Assembly: GCF_001625195.1 (NCBI RefSeq)
Contig: NC_054389.1
Coordinates: forward strand, 8,242,520 to 8,306,519
From: Drechmeria coniospora
Lineage: Eukaryota; Ascomycota; Sordariomycetes; Hypocreales; Ophiocordycipitaceae
Direction of reading: 5' to 3'
Length of the DNA stretch: 64,000 nt
This document shows positions 10,501 to 21,400 of the stretch, piece after piece. The notes under the pieces were generated by a model that was not told the DNA's origin, ran no database searches, and saw only the letters and a list, made by a program, of their open reading frames with translations. The stretch's first letter is position 1; each line of letters opens with the position of its first letter. A program made the translations under genes and the position numbers.

Positions 10501-13435
10501 TACTTTCAGTTTCGAGGCCAGTACCCATACTTACGTCCAAGGCCGAATACACGTGGACGGAGCGCAAGTTCCAATGATGAGCATCCTGTTCACACTACCG
10601 GGTACCAAAAGTACAAAGGATGGTAGAGTACGGCAGGTGTTACAAAGCCTCCATGGAGGTGTAAATAGTTACAGATAGTTACTTAGACCCCTAGTTGACA
10701 GGAAGGTTGGAGTATAAGAATACAAGAAAACGAAGGCTTCCTAATTGCCAAGTGCGTCAGAGTCTAGACCAAGCGGGTAAAGGCACGCACTTGTATGTGT
10801 ACATGTAAGCGGGTGCAAGCACAGTGCTTGCAAGGTGCGACGAGGACGTCGAAACTGTGCGCACATACAGGCACCAGGCGCCTGATACGCTAGGTGCATA
10901 CTGCAAATACATGTCCGCGTACAGGCGGCCGCCGCTGGCATTGGTACTGGGCGGAATCGGCCACGGGGACGCCGTTCGGAGCACGTGTGTTGGTGGGCGC
11001 CACTGTTGGTCCGCTGTACACGGCAAGAGATGCTTCGATGCGCATGCAAATGCAGCGCGCATACTGTAATGCCACTGCATCCTTACTTGGTACGCACTCG
11101 TACGTTGGATTGCTTTGGGACGCGGTGGCGATACGCATGTCGTAAGCTGCACAAGCACACGAGGACAATACGATTCTCGAGGGCCGGTGCTGGAAGATGC
11201 AGGTGCATAATAGCTTGTGAGCCAGTGTGGGGGAATGCGCTTCGCCACTGAGAGGAACCTGCTTCTCGATGACGTCAGGTTTCGCTGGCGCAAAACGTGA
11301 GTGACTGACTGTCGGAGCACCTACGTGCATGCACGCCCAGATCTACAACACTCTACAGAAAGTACTCCGCCCCCTTCTATTATTCGTTGGCCCTGCAGAC
11401 CGCCCCCCTTCAGTACACCCACAACCAAAGGTACAACCTACTGGTGCTACCAGTAAGTGCAGCAACACTGGTAATCGTGTGTGCTTGTACCTACTCCGTA
11501 CGTGTACACGTAAAGCTACAGCCAGCGCGCCTCGAAGCACGTATGGCACGTTCCTGTACATGTACTGTACACCAGGTACATGGACGTGCGGATGAGCAAT
11601 CGTGCAGGACGCCCATCAACGCCCTGCCAGTGCGTGCACAAGTACATGTACGTCCTGCACCCGTGCAGCCGCGGAGTGCTTGCTTCGAATAGTCGTAGGT
11701 ATCAAGGTAGCGCAGTACATGAAAAGCACCCAGTACGGAGAACGTAGTTGTACTGTACAGTAATAATATGCCCTGGGCACCGCGGACAATGGCACTGTGG
11801 CTGATGGGGGATTCACCGCACCGCTTACTAGTTGTTAGTAGTACCTAGTAGCTACCACTACGCCCTGAAGGTGTACCGTACTAAGCTGCCAGCAAGGTGT
11901 TTTGGCGGCATCTCTCACCGTCCAACTCGGACTTGACCTCGTGCTACTCGTTCACCCCACCAAGTCTTATGCTTGTAAAGTTCAGACAGCATTATCTAAT
12001 AGCAATGGGGTCGGCACGAAGCAAGCACAGAGACTGCACATGCACGCACCGCAGATGTGTGCACGTGTTCGTCGTCCGCACTGCCTGCAGCATGTCCGTT
12101 TCTGTTTTACAGAAAGCCGGCCGGAGTTACGGATACCATCACTAGCATGCTGCTAGCCCTGGCACATGGAACAATGTTGCCTGGGTGCTGTGCCAAACGG
12201 TGCTGCGCCCCAAACAAAAATAGTAGCTGAGCCCACATCCCCCACCCACTAATGGTGAATGCGAGTAGTTGTACTCCGTACATCTACAGTACATGGTATC
12301 ATTGGGTGCCATGGCCTGCACTCTACTAATGCTTGTATTAATTAATACCTTCTAACCTGCACATGCGTGCACGAGGTCACCTGAACAGAGGTACTTACTT
12401 AGGCAGAGGAGCAATTAGTTGTACAGCAATAAGGCAAGTACTTACTCCGTACATGTCATCAAGTGCTGGCAAAAATTGCCGTCCGTCACATCGCCCCTTT
12501 CTCATCGTCTCATCGCAACCATCACGCATCATCACACACTACATCCATCCAATCAACTGCCGTCTGCTCGCTCTGCGCAGGCGCGGGATTCACCGCTTTC
12601 GTTTCGCCAAAGGATCCGTCGCTGCTTGCCGCCATCACTGGCACCAACTCGAAGGCAAGTGTTTCATGCTTGGCCGAGATGCGTGCCTTCGCTGCCCTCA
12701 CCGTCGTTTCATCGCGTGGGGCTTGATTGGCCAACCGCCCTGCTTGTTCAACGTGACGTGACGTGTTGCCCTGTGTCAGCAAACGAGTGCCCGGTCTTAC
12801 CTAGGTACCGCTCCTCCTTCGCTGCCTTGGGCCAGCCAGACCCTTTCGCCGTCGCTTTTGCTGTTGCGGTTCCGGCTCATCAGACCGTCCTTGGCGACGA
12901 GCGAGTAAGTACTTGCAAGTACGGAGTACTTAACATCACGTCCGCGATGCCACGGCAACTGCTGACATGTCGCGGTAATTGGTACACTGTACTTGCCAAG
13001 GTAGGACGGAAGAGTCAGCATCACCGCGAGGTGCAAGTCTAAATACCTGTACTTGAACGGAGTGCTGTCATGTACCATGCAGTTGCAATTATTACAGCAC
13101 AAGCACGGAGTACCTGCAGGCGGCGAGTTTGTAATACGAGACATTCTTGTATACTCCGTACATTGTGCATGCACTAATGTAAGTATGCTCATGTATTGCT
13201 TACTTGTACCCTACATGTACAGTTACGCAGGTGTGAGGAGTACTGTACTTGCAGTACTTCTCCCTGCAACTACATGTACACATGTAACTGCTGTACTTGT
13301 TTCGTCCAGCTAAGCGCTGATAGGGGAGACGTCGGAGCTTTGGCGGGTGGTCCACGGGGCACCCACCTCTCACCGACCCCTGCCTACCGTTCCCCACAAA
13401 ACGTCTCGCTTTGTTCTCGTATCGAGAGTCGTCGT
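7583..13435. repeat. 5.8-kb gene-free island rich in GTAC palindromic words
   Basis: No convincing gene on either strand. The stretch is dominated by short self-complementary words around GTAC: ACATGTAC, AAGTACTT, TACTGTAC, TACGGAGTAC/GTACTCCGTA. For example 8641-8700 contains GTAC four times in 60 nt. Density is highest at 7740-10700 and again at 11480-11780 and 12900-13310. Segments with fewer such words (about 10750-11330, 11880-12240 and 12460-12880) look like ordinary unique sequence but contain only short frames on both strands. A TATTA microsatellite is at 8162-8181. The units are dispersed and in both orientations rather than arranged as one tandem array, and no transposase or terminal repeats are seen. 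Confidence 0.75.
8162..8181. repeat. TATTA microsatellite
   Basis: About four consecutive copies of a 5-nt TATTA/ATATT unit inside the GTAC-rich island. Confidence 0.8.
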
Positions 13436-14027
13436 TGGACCGCTGCGCTGCTCCGACTCCCTCCTCGTCCTCCACTCGCCTGCCCTCCCCTTGCCCTTCC
13501 AAATAATTCATCCATTCATTTGCCTGCCCATGCCTGCTTCTGCCGCCCGGCTCCTCTCCGTTTCTCTTCTCTCCTTTCCTTTCCTTTCCTCTTCTTCCCT
13601 CGAACAACACTCTCGCTTCTCCTCTTCCACCCCTCGCTAAATTCAATCCAGTTCTTCCAGACTTCCCTGGAACATTGCTTCATACTTTCCGGCACCTCGG
13701 ACCTGTCTGCATTTTCTTACTCGTCACCCACCCATCGCGGCCTTGTGCGAAAAGGCGGGAAAAAATCACGCCAGTCGCTTACGCTTCGTTCGTCCTCGTG
13801 CCTCGACGGGTGTTGGTGTCGGGACAACCTCTTGGCCACCCACCACCGTCTCCATCCGGACCGCAAGACGCAAACCAACCTCTCGATAGCTTGTGCGGAC
13901 CGGAACTCGTCCGTGCTCGTGACGACGGTCGCTATCCCTCACGGGCCGATTCTCCTGCTGTCGACTTGCTCGCCACTCTCTCGACGTTTTGCTTTCCCCA
14001 ACTACCGCAAGACGATTGCAACCAACC
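13436..14027 (+). promoter_or_regulatory. Pyrimidine-rich leader of the Mid2-like gene
   Basis: From about 13440 to 13640 the + strand is a nearly unbroken C/T-rich tract (including CTTTCCTTTCCTTTCC around 13571), typical of core promoters and leaders in filamentous fungi. The GTAC words stop here, so the tract marks the boundary between island and gene. Confidence 0.5.
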
Positions 14028-14891
14028 ATGTATTCATCACGGCTCCTGCAACTTTCCATCTTGGCCCTGTCGCTTCTCGTCGTCGCCCAAGCGGCATGGC
14101 TCGAAGACCTGGCCCATCTCCGTCCGAGGTCTCTCGTTCGGCGACAGCGAGCCGGTGTTTCCGATTCGTCCGACACGGACCAGTCCACCGGCTCGTCTCC
14201 GGTCGTCAACGTGACCCCTTCCATCAAGACGTTGACCTCTACCTTGTCGAGTCCCGTCAACAAGCCGTCCTCGTCCGCGGCCGCGGCCGCACCGACATCC
14301 AGCAGGCGGCGAGCCGACGCAACCAGCTCCGATGCCCCCGCCGAAAACACGTCGCTGCCCACGCCCACTGCTTCGCCGACCACAAGCCCCGACGCCGCGA
14401 ACCGGAGCCAGAAGACCTCGTCCGATGCCAGTCCTGCCGCCACCTCGACCAAGGCCGACGATGAAAACGCGGCGAGCCCGACGCCGACGCCCGTTGTCTC
14501 GACCTCGACCTTTGTCGTCACCAAGACCAACAATGATGGCTCCCAGACGGTGGAGACGACCCAAAAGCTGACGACGTCGACGCCCGGGCTCAACGCGAGC
14601 GACTCGGCCGAGTCGTCGGGCATGTCGACCAAGACGCGCAACACCGTCATCGGCGTCGTCGTCGGCGTCGGCGGCGCCGTCGTCCTCGGTGTTCTGGCCC
14701 TTGTCGCCTGGAGAATCTGGGGGCGCAAGAAGCAGTTGGACGAGAACGACGGCCTGATGGACTTCAACATCGTGAGCATGGAGAAGCCGGGCCGTGCAAG
14801 CTCTGCCGGACCTCACCAGACTCCCTTCCAGTCCACGTTGGAAAACTACCACCAGCCGACGACGCAGGTCAATGCATCTTCCAACTTTTGA
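14028..14891 (+). CDS. Mid2-like single-pass cell-surface protein (putative wall-stress sensor)
   Basis: Single exon, 287 residues. The start at 14028 sits in the good context CAACCATG and gives a signal peptide at residues 1-22 (hydrophobic SILALSLLVVAQA). Residues 25-200 are Ser/Thr/Pro-rich with possible N-glycosylation sites (NVT, NRS, NAS), as expected for a heavily O-mannosylated rod outside the plasma membrane. One Gly/Val-rich transmembrane helix at about 206-228 is followed by the basic stop-transfer RIWGRKK and a cytoplasmic tail of about 55 residues. This architecture is that of the Mid2/Wsc type of fungal sensors, which signal through Rho1 and the cell-integrity kinase cascade. 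There is no WSC cysteine domain, so Mid2-like is the better label. The sequence is low in complexity, so orthology cannot be claimed from composition alone. A 337-residue open frame on the opposite strand is a shadow. Confidence 0.8.
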   Translation: MYSSRLLQLSILALSLLVVAQAAWLEDLAHLRPRSLVRRQRAGVSDSSDTDQSTGSSPVVNVTPSIKTLTSTLSSPVNKPSSSAAAAAPTSSRRRADATSSDAPAENTSLPTPTASPTTSPDAANRSQKTSSDASPAATSTKADDENAASPTPTPVVSTSTFVVTKTNNDGSQTVETTQKLTTSTPGLNASDSAESSGMSTKTRNTVIGVVVGVGGAVVLGVLALVAWRIWGRKKQLDENDGLMDFNIVSMEKPGRASSAGPHQTPFQSTLENYHQPTTQVNASSNF

Positions 14892-15240
14892 GACGAAGCG
14901 TGGGAATGTGGAACGATGGAAAGAGAGCGACGATGCCCACGTGTCCCGTGCCCCCCACGCCATGTGACAAAACGGATCCGACCACCTCCACCTGTCCACG
15001 ATGCCCACGATACATTTGTTGTCTGATTGCTCTTTTGACTTTTGTTTGTTGCATTTTCATTGCCAGCGGCATTGCGCTGATTGCTCTGTCCGAGACTGAA
15101 ATAAAAAAGGGCGGCGGCGTGTCCAACGGTCGACACGGTCCCCCGGTGGAGAAGGCAGCCTGAAGGGGCGCGGACATTCCCTTGCAGCATTCATAGCGAG
15201 CCATTGTTGCACACTACTGCATTTAGAATAGAACATGCAT
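14892..15240. other. 3' flank of the Mid2-like gene
   Basis: Probable 3' UTR: an AATAAA-like AAATAAAA lies near 15100. No independent gene is supported, although a hydrophobic frame (14888-15163, + strand) exists. Confidence 0.4.
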
Positions 15241-15344
15241 AGGTACACTACGGAGTACGTAATACTTCAATCTTTATTCACATCTTCTCTGGTCAGTCGT
15301 GATGTCATCCTAGGTTTTCGCAACCCCGCGGCCATGCATGCCTT

Positions 15345-15401
15345 CGTGCGTGAGGTAATGATTTATATCTTGAATATATTTAATTCGTTACCTCACGCAC
15401 G
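15345..15401. repeat. Perfect 14-bp inverted repeat with AT-rich loop
   Basis: CGTGCGTGAGGTAA (15345-15358) and TTACCTCACGCACG (15388-15401) are exact reverse complements separated by 29 nt of AT-rich sequence. It is unlike the GTAC words nearby. No coding frame spans it. Confidence 0.85.
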
Positions 15402-17790
15402 ATATGAGTAGTCTCGAGCAATCCTTGCGCCGATAACGACTCAACAGTACGGAATAGCATGCGTCGATTCCCTTGAATGGGGCGGACCGTGGCAGAATGA
15501 GACAATGCCGACGCGCCTCTTCTGCTGGAATGCATCAGCCGTTTGTGTGGCTGGGGAAGTCGTGCTTTTGCCACTGGCCGGTCCAGCATAGAAACATTCG
15601 CGGGCAGGGCTTCGTTGCTTTCTCCTCAACCACAGGCTATCATCTGCGACACCTACTCCGGACAAGCATGCTTCTCGATGTATGCTGTTGTCATGCTTGC
15701 AGGTAGCAGGACGTGGCATTGTGTTTTCGAGCTGACGCCTCCTCAAACTCAATTGTTTCTGCTTCGTCCCGAGAAACTGGCTTGGGCTTTGCAGGCGCCT
15801 GTCATGTTCAAATGCGGCTGACGCCTCGCGCACCTCCATCCCCACGATGCGAAATGATTTGTCGGGGCCTGGGAGGGTGCACGAAGTGCTTCCTCAGCAT
15901 TTTCGGCTCGCACTTCTGGGTCAAGATTGGCGAAGATGCTCACAACCATACCCTTGTGCCAGCGACTTGCTCATGTAGATGTCAAGTGCCTGCTGTTGCA
16001 AGTACTAATGGTGGTGTGATGCCAGGCAGGCATTCCGCAGCGCTCAATGCAGTGTACTAGCAGTAATTACGTTGTATTATGTAATAGCTTGTATGGACTT
16101 GTTGAAGTACTTTGTTCTCCGTACGGAGTAGTTGTACTTGCACGTACTTACGGAGTACTTTACTGTACATGTTCCTCGTCATGTACTCCGTACGGAGAAC
16201 AGAGTAATAATAATTATCATTACGGAGAACTGAGTAATAAGTGTTACGAGTATTGCGCCGTACAGCTCCATGACAATGCTGGCAGGTACAAAACATGCAA
16301 GTACTGTACAGTATGGAGGGAGGTACTGTAATTACGTGCTAACCATCTTGGCAAGTTCATCCTAGGACTAGTACCGTACAGTCCCCCGTACTCCGTACTC
16401 CGTACACGGTTTAATAGTCCCCAACGTTTACTTACCTGCTACTAGGTGCGTACTAGGTAATACCCCGTGCTAACTGATTTGATTCTTACCTGTACTGTAT
16501 GTAAGTACCTACCTAGTACAGAACAGCTGTAGTTGTACATGTACAGAATTACTTGCAAAGGAGTCATACCATGGTGAAGCCAGCCAACCACGAACATGAT
16601 GGCTGGGGATGGCCGCATGCAGAAAGACAATGCCATCCTACTGAATGGAGGACAGGGAAACCTCCCGAGCTACGCGGAGAGATTGCACACCTCGTACCCA
16701 AGTACAATACAGGACAGTGACCGCTGAGGTTGCGATGCAGCCTTCCGGAGATACCTAGTTCCTAGTACTTAGTTCCAGGTACGGAGTACCACGTGTACAT
16801 GTCCAATGAATCGTGCATCATGGTTGTACTGATACTTCGTTCCTTGGTCGTGCTGACTACTAGGTGCCTAACATACTGTAATTATTCCGTACTCCGTACT
16901 TCGTATTTGCACGTGCGCCCCCTCGGATGGCATGACGGCGTCGTTCGGATGGAGAGGTGCTGTATTACTCCGTACTGTACGGAGTAGGGAGTACATACTT
17001 AGATACTTGGTTGAATGTGTGCGTACAAGTACTTGTACAACTACGCTCCGAAATGTTCTTACTTACAGTACTCCGTACTCCGTACTGTAATATGTAATGG
17101 GCCGTACGGAATACTTGTACATGTACTTGCTAGTACGGAGTACTTACAGTACAGTACAATGCACCCAAGTAGAACCACGTTCGCGGCGCGTCGAGCGCGG
17201 GGGAACGTCGGATGTACTTTTACTGTACAGGTGCAGTAATACAGGTACCCTCCCTCCACCTACCACCGACTGCATCAAACACCCTGACGCGAGATTACAA
17301 GTTCTGCCTATGTACTCCGTACAGCAAGTGTAAATTAACTTGCATGCATGCACTTGTGTGAGCCGGCGTCCCTTGTAATAGCGCTTCCCCATATCGAAAG
17401 AAAAACCTGCTCCCATAGTCCAATGAAACCATTGGCGGGACAAGCGTTAGTGCACGTAAACGTTCGTTGCCGTTCCTGCTGGAAACCCTATCGACCTGGA
17501 CAGGCTTGGATTGGGCAGGGAAGCATGCACTTGTACAACTAATTTACAGCAAGCACAAGCACCGGTACACGTGTTTAACTTGCCCGTGCATGTGTAGGTG
17601 TACATGTACTTGCCACTACGTAGGCGCAGTGTACGCTGTACATGTACTTGCCGCACAACTACTGTACTGTCCATGTCCAGCATTACAGCTACACCTACTC
17701 CGTACTGTCATGTACTGTAGGTACTTGCTTCCTCCTCACCCAACTAAATGTTGCCCCAAAAGTTCATTAGTCTAGCACCCACACGACATT
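15402..17790. repeat. Intergenic region with second GTAC-rich island
   Basis: 15402-16040 is ordinary unique sequence with only short overlapping frames on both strands. From 16040 to about 17740 the GTAC words return: the 12-bp palindrome CTCCGTACGGAG occurs at 16117-16128 and 16186-16197, and runs of CCGTACTCCGTACTCCGTAC occur near 16388 and 17070. No gene is recognised. Confidence 0.7.
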
Positions 17791-18429
17791 CGTCCTAGCC
17801 TCCTGAGTCCTGACTCTGACCCGCGTCGACCATTCATTCCACCACCCTCGTCTCGCTGCCTTCCCCTTCCGCATCTCACTCGCCAGCCGTCACCATATCG
17901 CGGTCCGATGAGTGCGACCGCTTTGACTCATCCTTCTCCTCATCCTGTGCTGTTTCTTCTTTTCTGATGCCGTCGCCGGTCTCCTTCTAGATTTGCCCCC
18001 CCCCCCTCCCCCCTCCGTGGAGGGAATACCAAAAGCACCGTCCCTCGACCGGCGCGAGTGCTGCTGGAATTTCGCCGACAGGCCCTGGCCGACCCTATCC
18101 CTTGCGTCACCTACTCGCCAGTATCGCTTGTCCTTGTACATGTACAAGGAAACGCTGGGAAACGCGTCACGTACCTACATCCAACGGCCTGAGTTACAGG
18201 TCTTGGACTCGACCACGCATCGAGTTGGACCCGGCTCGACTCGATTCGCGACGGCAGAGACTCAGCGGCAGGCGACAGGACCATCGTCTGCGCTGATCTC
18301 GCTTGGTAAGTTCATCTATCCATCTCAGTCTGCACCTGTCCGTCCGAGGCGGGAGGGAGAGCGGCCCGTTCGCGAACGAACGTGAACCGAGTTGACAATG
18401 ACTGACCCGTACGCGTCCCTGCACTGCAG
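17791..18429 (+). promoter_or_regulatory. Leader region of the giant coiled-coil gene, with a probable 5' intron
   Basis: A C/T-rich stretch (17800-18020, with a run of Cs at about 17997-18006) is followed by a consensus donor GTAAGT at 18306 and an acceptor CTGCAG ending at 18429, giving a 124-nt intron immediately before the long frame. An upstream exon carrying the ATG is expected, but none of the candidate ATGs (for example 18140) joins in phase through this intron, so the true start remains open. Confidence 0.4.
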
Positions 18430-21400
18430 ACTCTCGCAAAAACGTCGCCGCAAAGTTCGTTGGCGGCCCCTGGTCCTCGTGCGTACGCACAGGACGGCGG
18501 TAGTTCCTCACTGGAACGAGAGCCGTCACAAACGTCGCCCGCCTTGTCGACGGCATCCACGGCCGACCTTGACGACGACATCGAGTCATCCCCCTCCCTT
18601 CCGCCGCTGCCCGCACCGCGGTTGCCTGGCCGAGTTGCCGAAATACTGAGGACCCCCCCTGTCGACGCAGGCGAGTTCGGCACGGCCAGCTGGGGCTCCC
18701 CGTACCCGCGGACCGATCACAATCTCCGCCGTCTGAGCCTCAGCAGCGAACCTTCCGACGACTCACCAATCCATCACCTGACAATCGATACTCCCTTCCT
18801 GCGACAGCAAGTCGCCTCTGACCCGTCCGACACCGAGCCGCAGACCTCGATCAGTGCTGCTGCCGCCGTGCTCGCCAACCGAGTTCGGCGACAAAATAGT
18901 CGCTTGACCGAGGACTGGATTCGTACCCACACAACCGGAATTGCCAACGCGGAACCAAAGCACTGGTTCAGCGAGGGAAGCGACTCCGAACACTCTTCGT
19001 TGAGTGGCTCCGAGCCTGCTTGGCTGAACGATAGCGACGCCCGCACCCCCAAGGCAGCTCGCAAGGCCAACTCGCAGCCCGCAAGACCGCCGCGCTACCC
19101 GCGTGCGCCATCCAGCGTCGAGACGTTGAAGCCTGGGGACTCCTTCAGCTTGAAACCGGGCGAGATGATCGACCTGGTCACCATGGAAGAGTCCACGCCG
19201 GTGCCTGCGTGGGATTTCCCCTCCGACTCGTCTCAGGGAATTGGAAAGCAAGATTCCATCCCAGAACCCGAGTCGTCGACCCAGCCCACGACAGAGGTCA
19301 TGAACAAAGGACCCGCAACGCCAGTCAAGGCCGTGCAGAGGCCATTGCCCGAGGAGCCCGCCGCACCTGCTCGAACGAGGAAAAAGCTGCCGTGGAAGGG
19401 CAAACACATCGTCATCATGCTCCCCCGGGACGACCAACGTGGACAGCCAGGGAAGAGCCCTATGCCTCTGCGATCCGACGAGATAAGGAAAATGTTTGAA
19501 TCGTGGAAGGAGCTGGGCTACGGTGTCGACGGCTTTGATCTCGCAGTCGACGGCTTCCAGCCCCCAGACACCGACGATTCTCAAAGTCGTTCAGGATGGC
19601 CCGCACACGAAGATGTCATCCAAGAGCGGGCCACCGGCAAGTACCCGGTCATGCTACCGGACCTGAATGGTGAGTTTGGTGCTTCGTATCTACGGCACCC
19701 ACACACTGACAGACGCAATTTGATAGCATGGAAAAACTATGTTGATGAGCTCCAAGAGACCAAGCTGCGTGCCTTGGGTGTCTTTTCCGCCGAAGAAGAG
19801 CCAGAAGAGCCATCAATTTCTCCCCTTTTGACGAACCCATCGCGGCAGCCATCGGCCCAATATCCTCCCCTACCATTCTCGCCCCCAGTCCCGGCCTCGT
19901 CCGCCTCCAGCAACCCCGCCATCTCCGGGTATCCATTCCCCGGGCAGCTTGTTCCGATTTCTCCGAGCCCTGGCCTTTCCTCTGGCGCCTCCCCGGTGCC
20001 ATTTGCTACTGGACCTGGCCAGTTCAACTCTCGCCAGTCCGTCTCACTGCCACCGGCCGGCTCTGCCTTCCACCGACCAGCGCAGTCGCCTCCGGGGTGG
20101 CCTACTCAAGCCGGTATACTGCATGGTTTAAGCCGGCATGAGCCAACTTCCCTGAGCAATCTCGATGGCATCCTCTCGCCCCAGTCGCCCTATGGACTCG
20201 ATGGCCTGCTACAAGCTGGGAGCCCTGCCTTCAACTTCCCCCAAAGGCGTCAGTCGTTGCAATACTCGCCGGAGCTGCTGGGACAACATCCGGTGGGTGC
20301 CATGGCCTCGCCACGCCTGCCTGAAGTGCATGAGGATATCGAGATGTTTGAGAAGAGCTCGCCTGAGAGGCCAGTGCTCGCCCAGCCTAACTCGGATAGT
20401 CTCCAGGCGGAGATTGATGATGCCGAGTATCACTTGGAAGAGCAGCTCCGCCATCAACTTGAACACGAGGACTACAGCCCCCACACGACCGAGGACCCGG
20501 CTGCTGGCGCCGACGCTCCGGCTTCACCGCATTCTCGCGGTGCATCTGCTGACCTGGATGTGACCAAGTCGTCTGCCCACGAGCCTGTTGATGAGCCCCT
20601 CGTTTTGCACCATCCACGACCCCATAGCCGAGGCCACTCGCTGTCGCAGAACTTCTTCCGAGATCACGGTGAAACGCAAGCCGAACCAGCTCGGAGTGAC
20701 GTTGTTCGGCCTGGTGATTTGATAAGCATTTCTGAGAGCTTTGAGATTGACCAGTCCCAAGAAATGGAAACAAACCTGAGCAATTTTGGAACCCCGATCA
20801 CGACATTTGGCTTTACCGCCGCCCCGGAGCACCAGCGGGCCTTCTCGTCCACGGACAACCCTTGGCAAGAGGCAGAGCCGCCGACAAGCTCTCGGCGAAC
20901 AAGCCATGCCAGCAAGCCATCCTTATCGAAGCTGAATGTCCAAGCGCCCGAGTTCAAGTTCAATCCCGCAACCTCTTTCACTCCTGGCCAGTTCAACTTC
21001 TCGGGCAACTTTCAACCTGCCGCCTTTCAGGCAGGGCACGTGGCGGGCTCGCCCTCAGTCCAATCTCTTGCATCACAAGCCAGCAGCTCATCCAAATTTC
21101 ATGCGACGGCCCCGTCCTTTGCCCCAAGCCAGAGCGACTTCAACTTCTCCATGTCTGGTCCAAAGTTTCGACCGGATGCCCCTTCCTTCACGCCCTTCCA
21201 ATCTCGCTTTGGATCTGCCGCCAGTTCGGCTGGGACGGGAGATGATGGCATCGACAAGCGAAACTCCATCTTTGGGAGTATCAACTTCCAGTCCAACGAC
21301 GTTGCTAAGCCTGCCAAATCGTCCAAGGCTATTCCGATTGTTAGACCATCCAGTAAATCGTCTGCGAAATCAGTTCTGTTTTCCACCCCAATCGATGGCT

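Noticed and set aside
7740..10700. CRISPR array or satellite/centromere
   Set aside because: Words are of variable spacing and both orientations without regular spacers, and the organism is a fungus; no higher-order tandem unit.
10757..11320. 187-residue frame on the - strand
   Set aside because: Overlaps several other frames of similar size within the GTAC island; amino-acid composition is unlike real proteins (many Cys, His, Arg).
13766..14779. 337-residue open frame on the - strand, plus 14037-15008
   Set aside because: Antisense to the Mid2-like gene; low-complexity Val/Ser and Arg/Gly runs mirror its Ser/Thr-rich codons.
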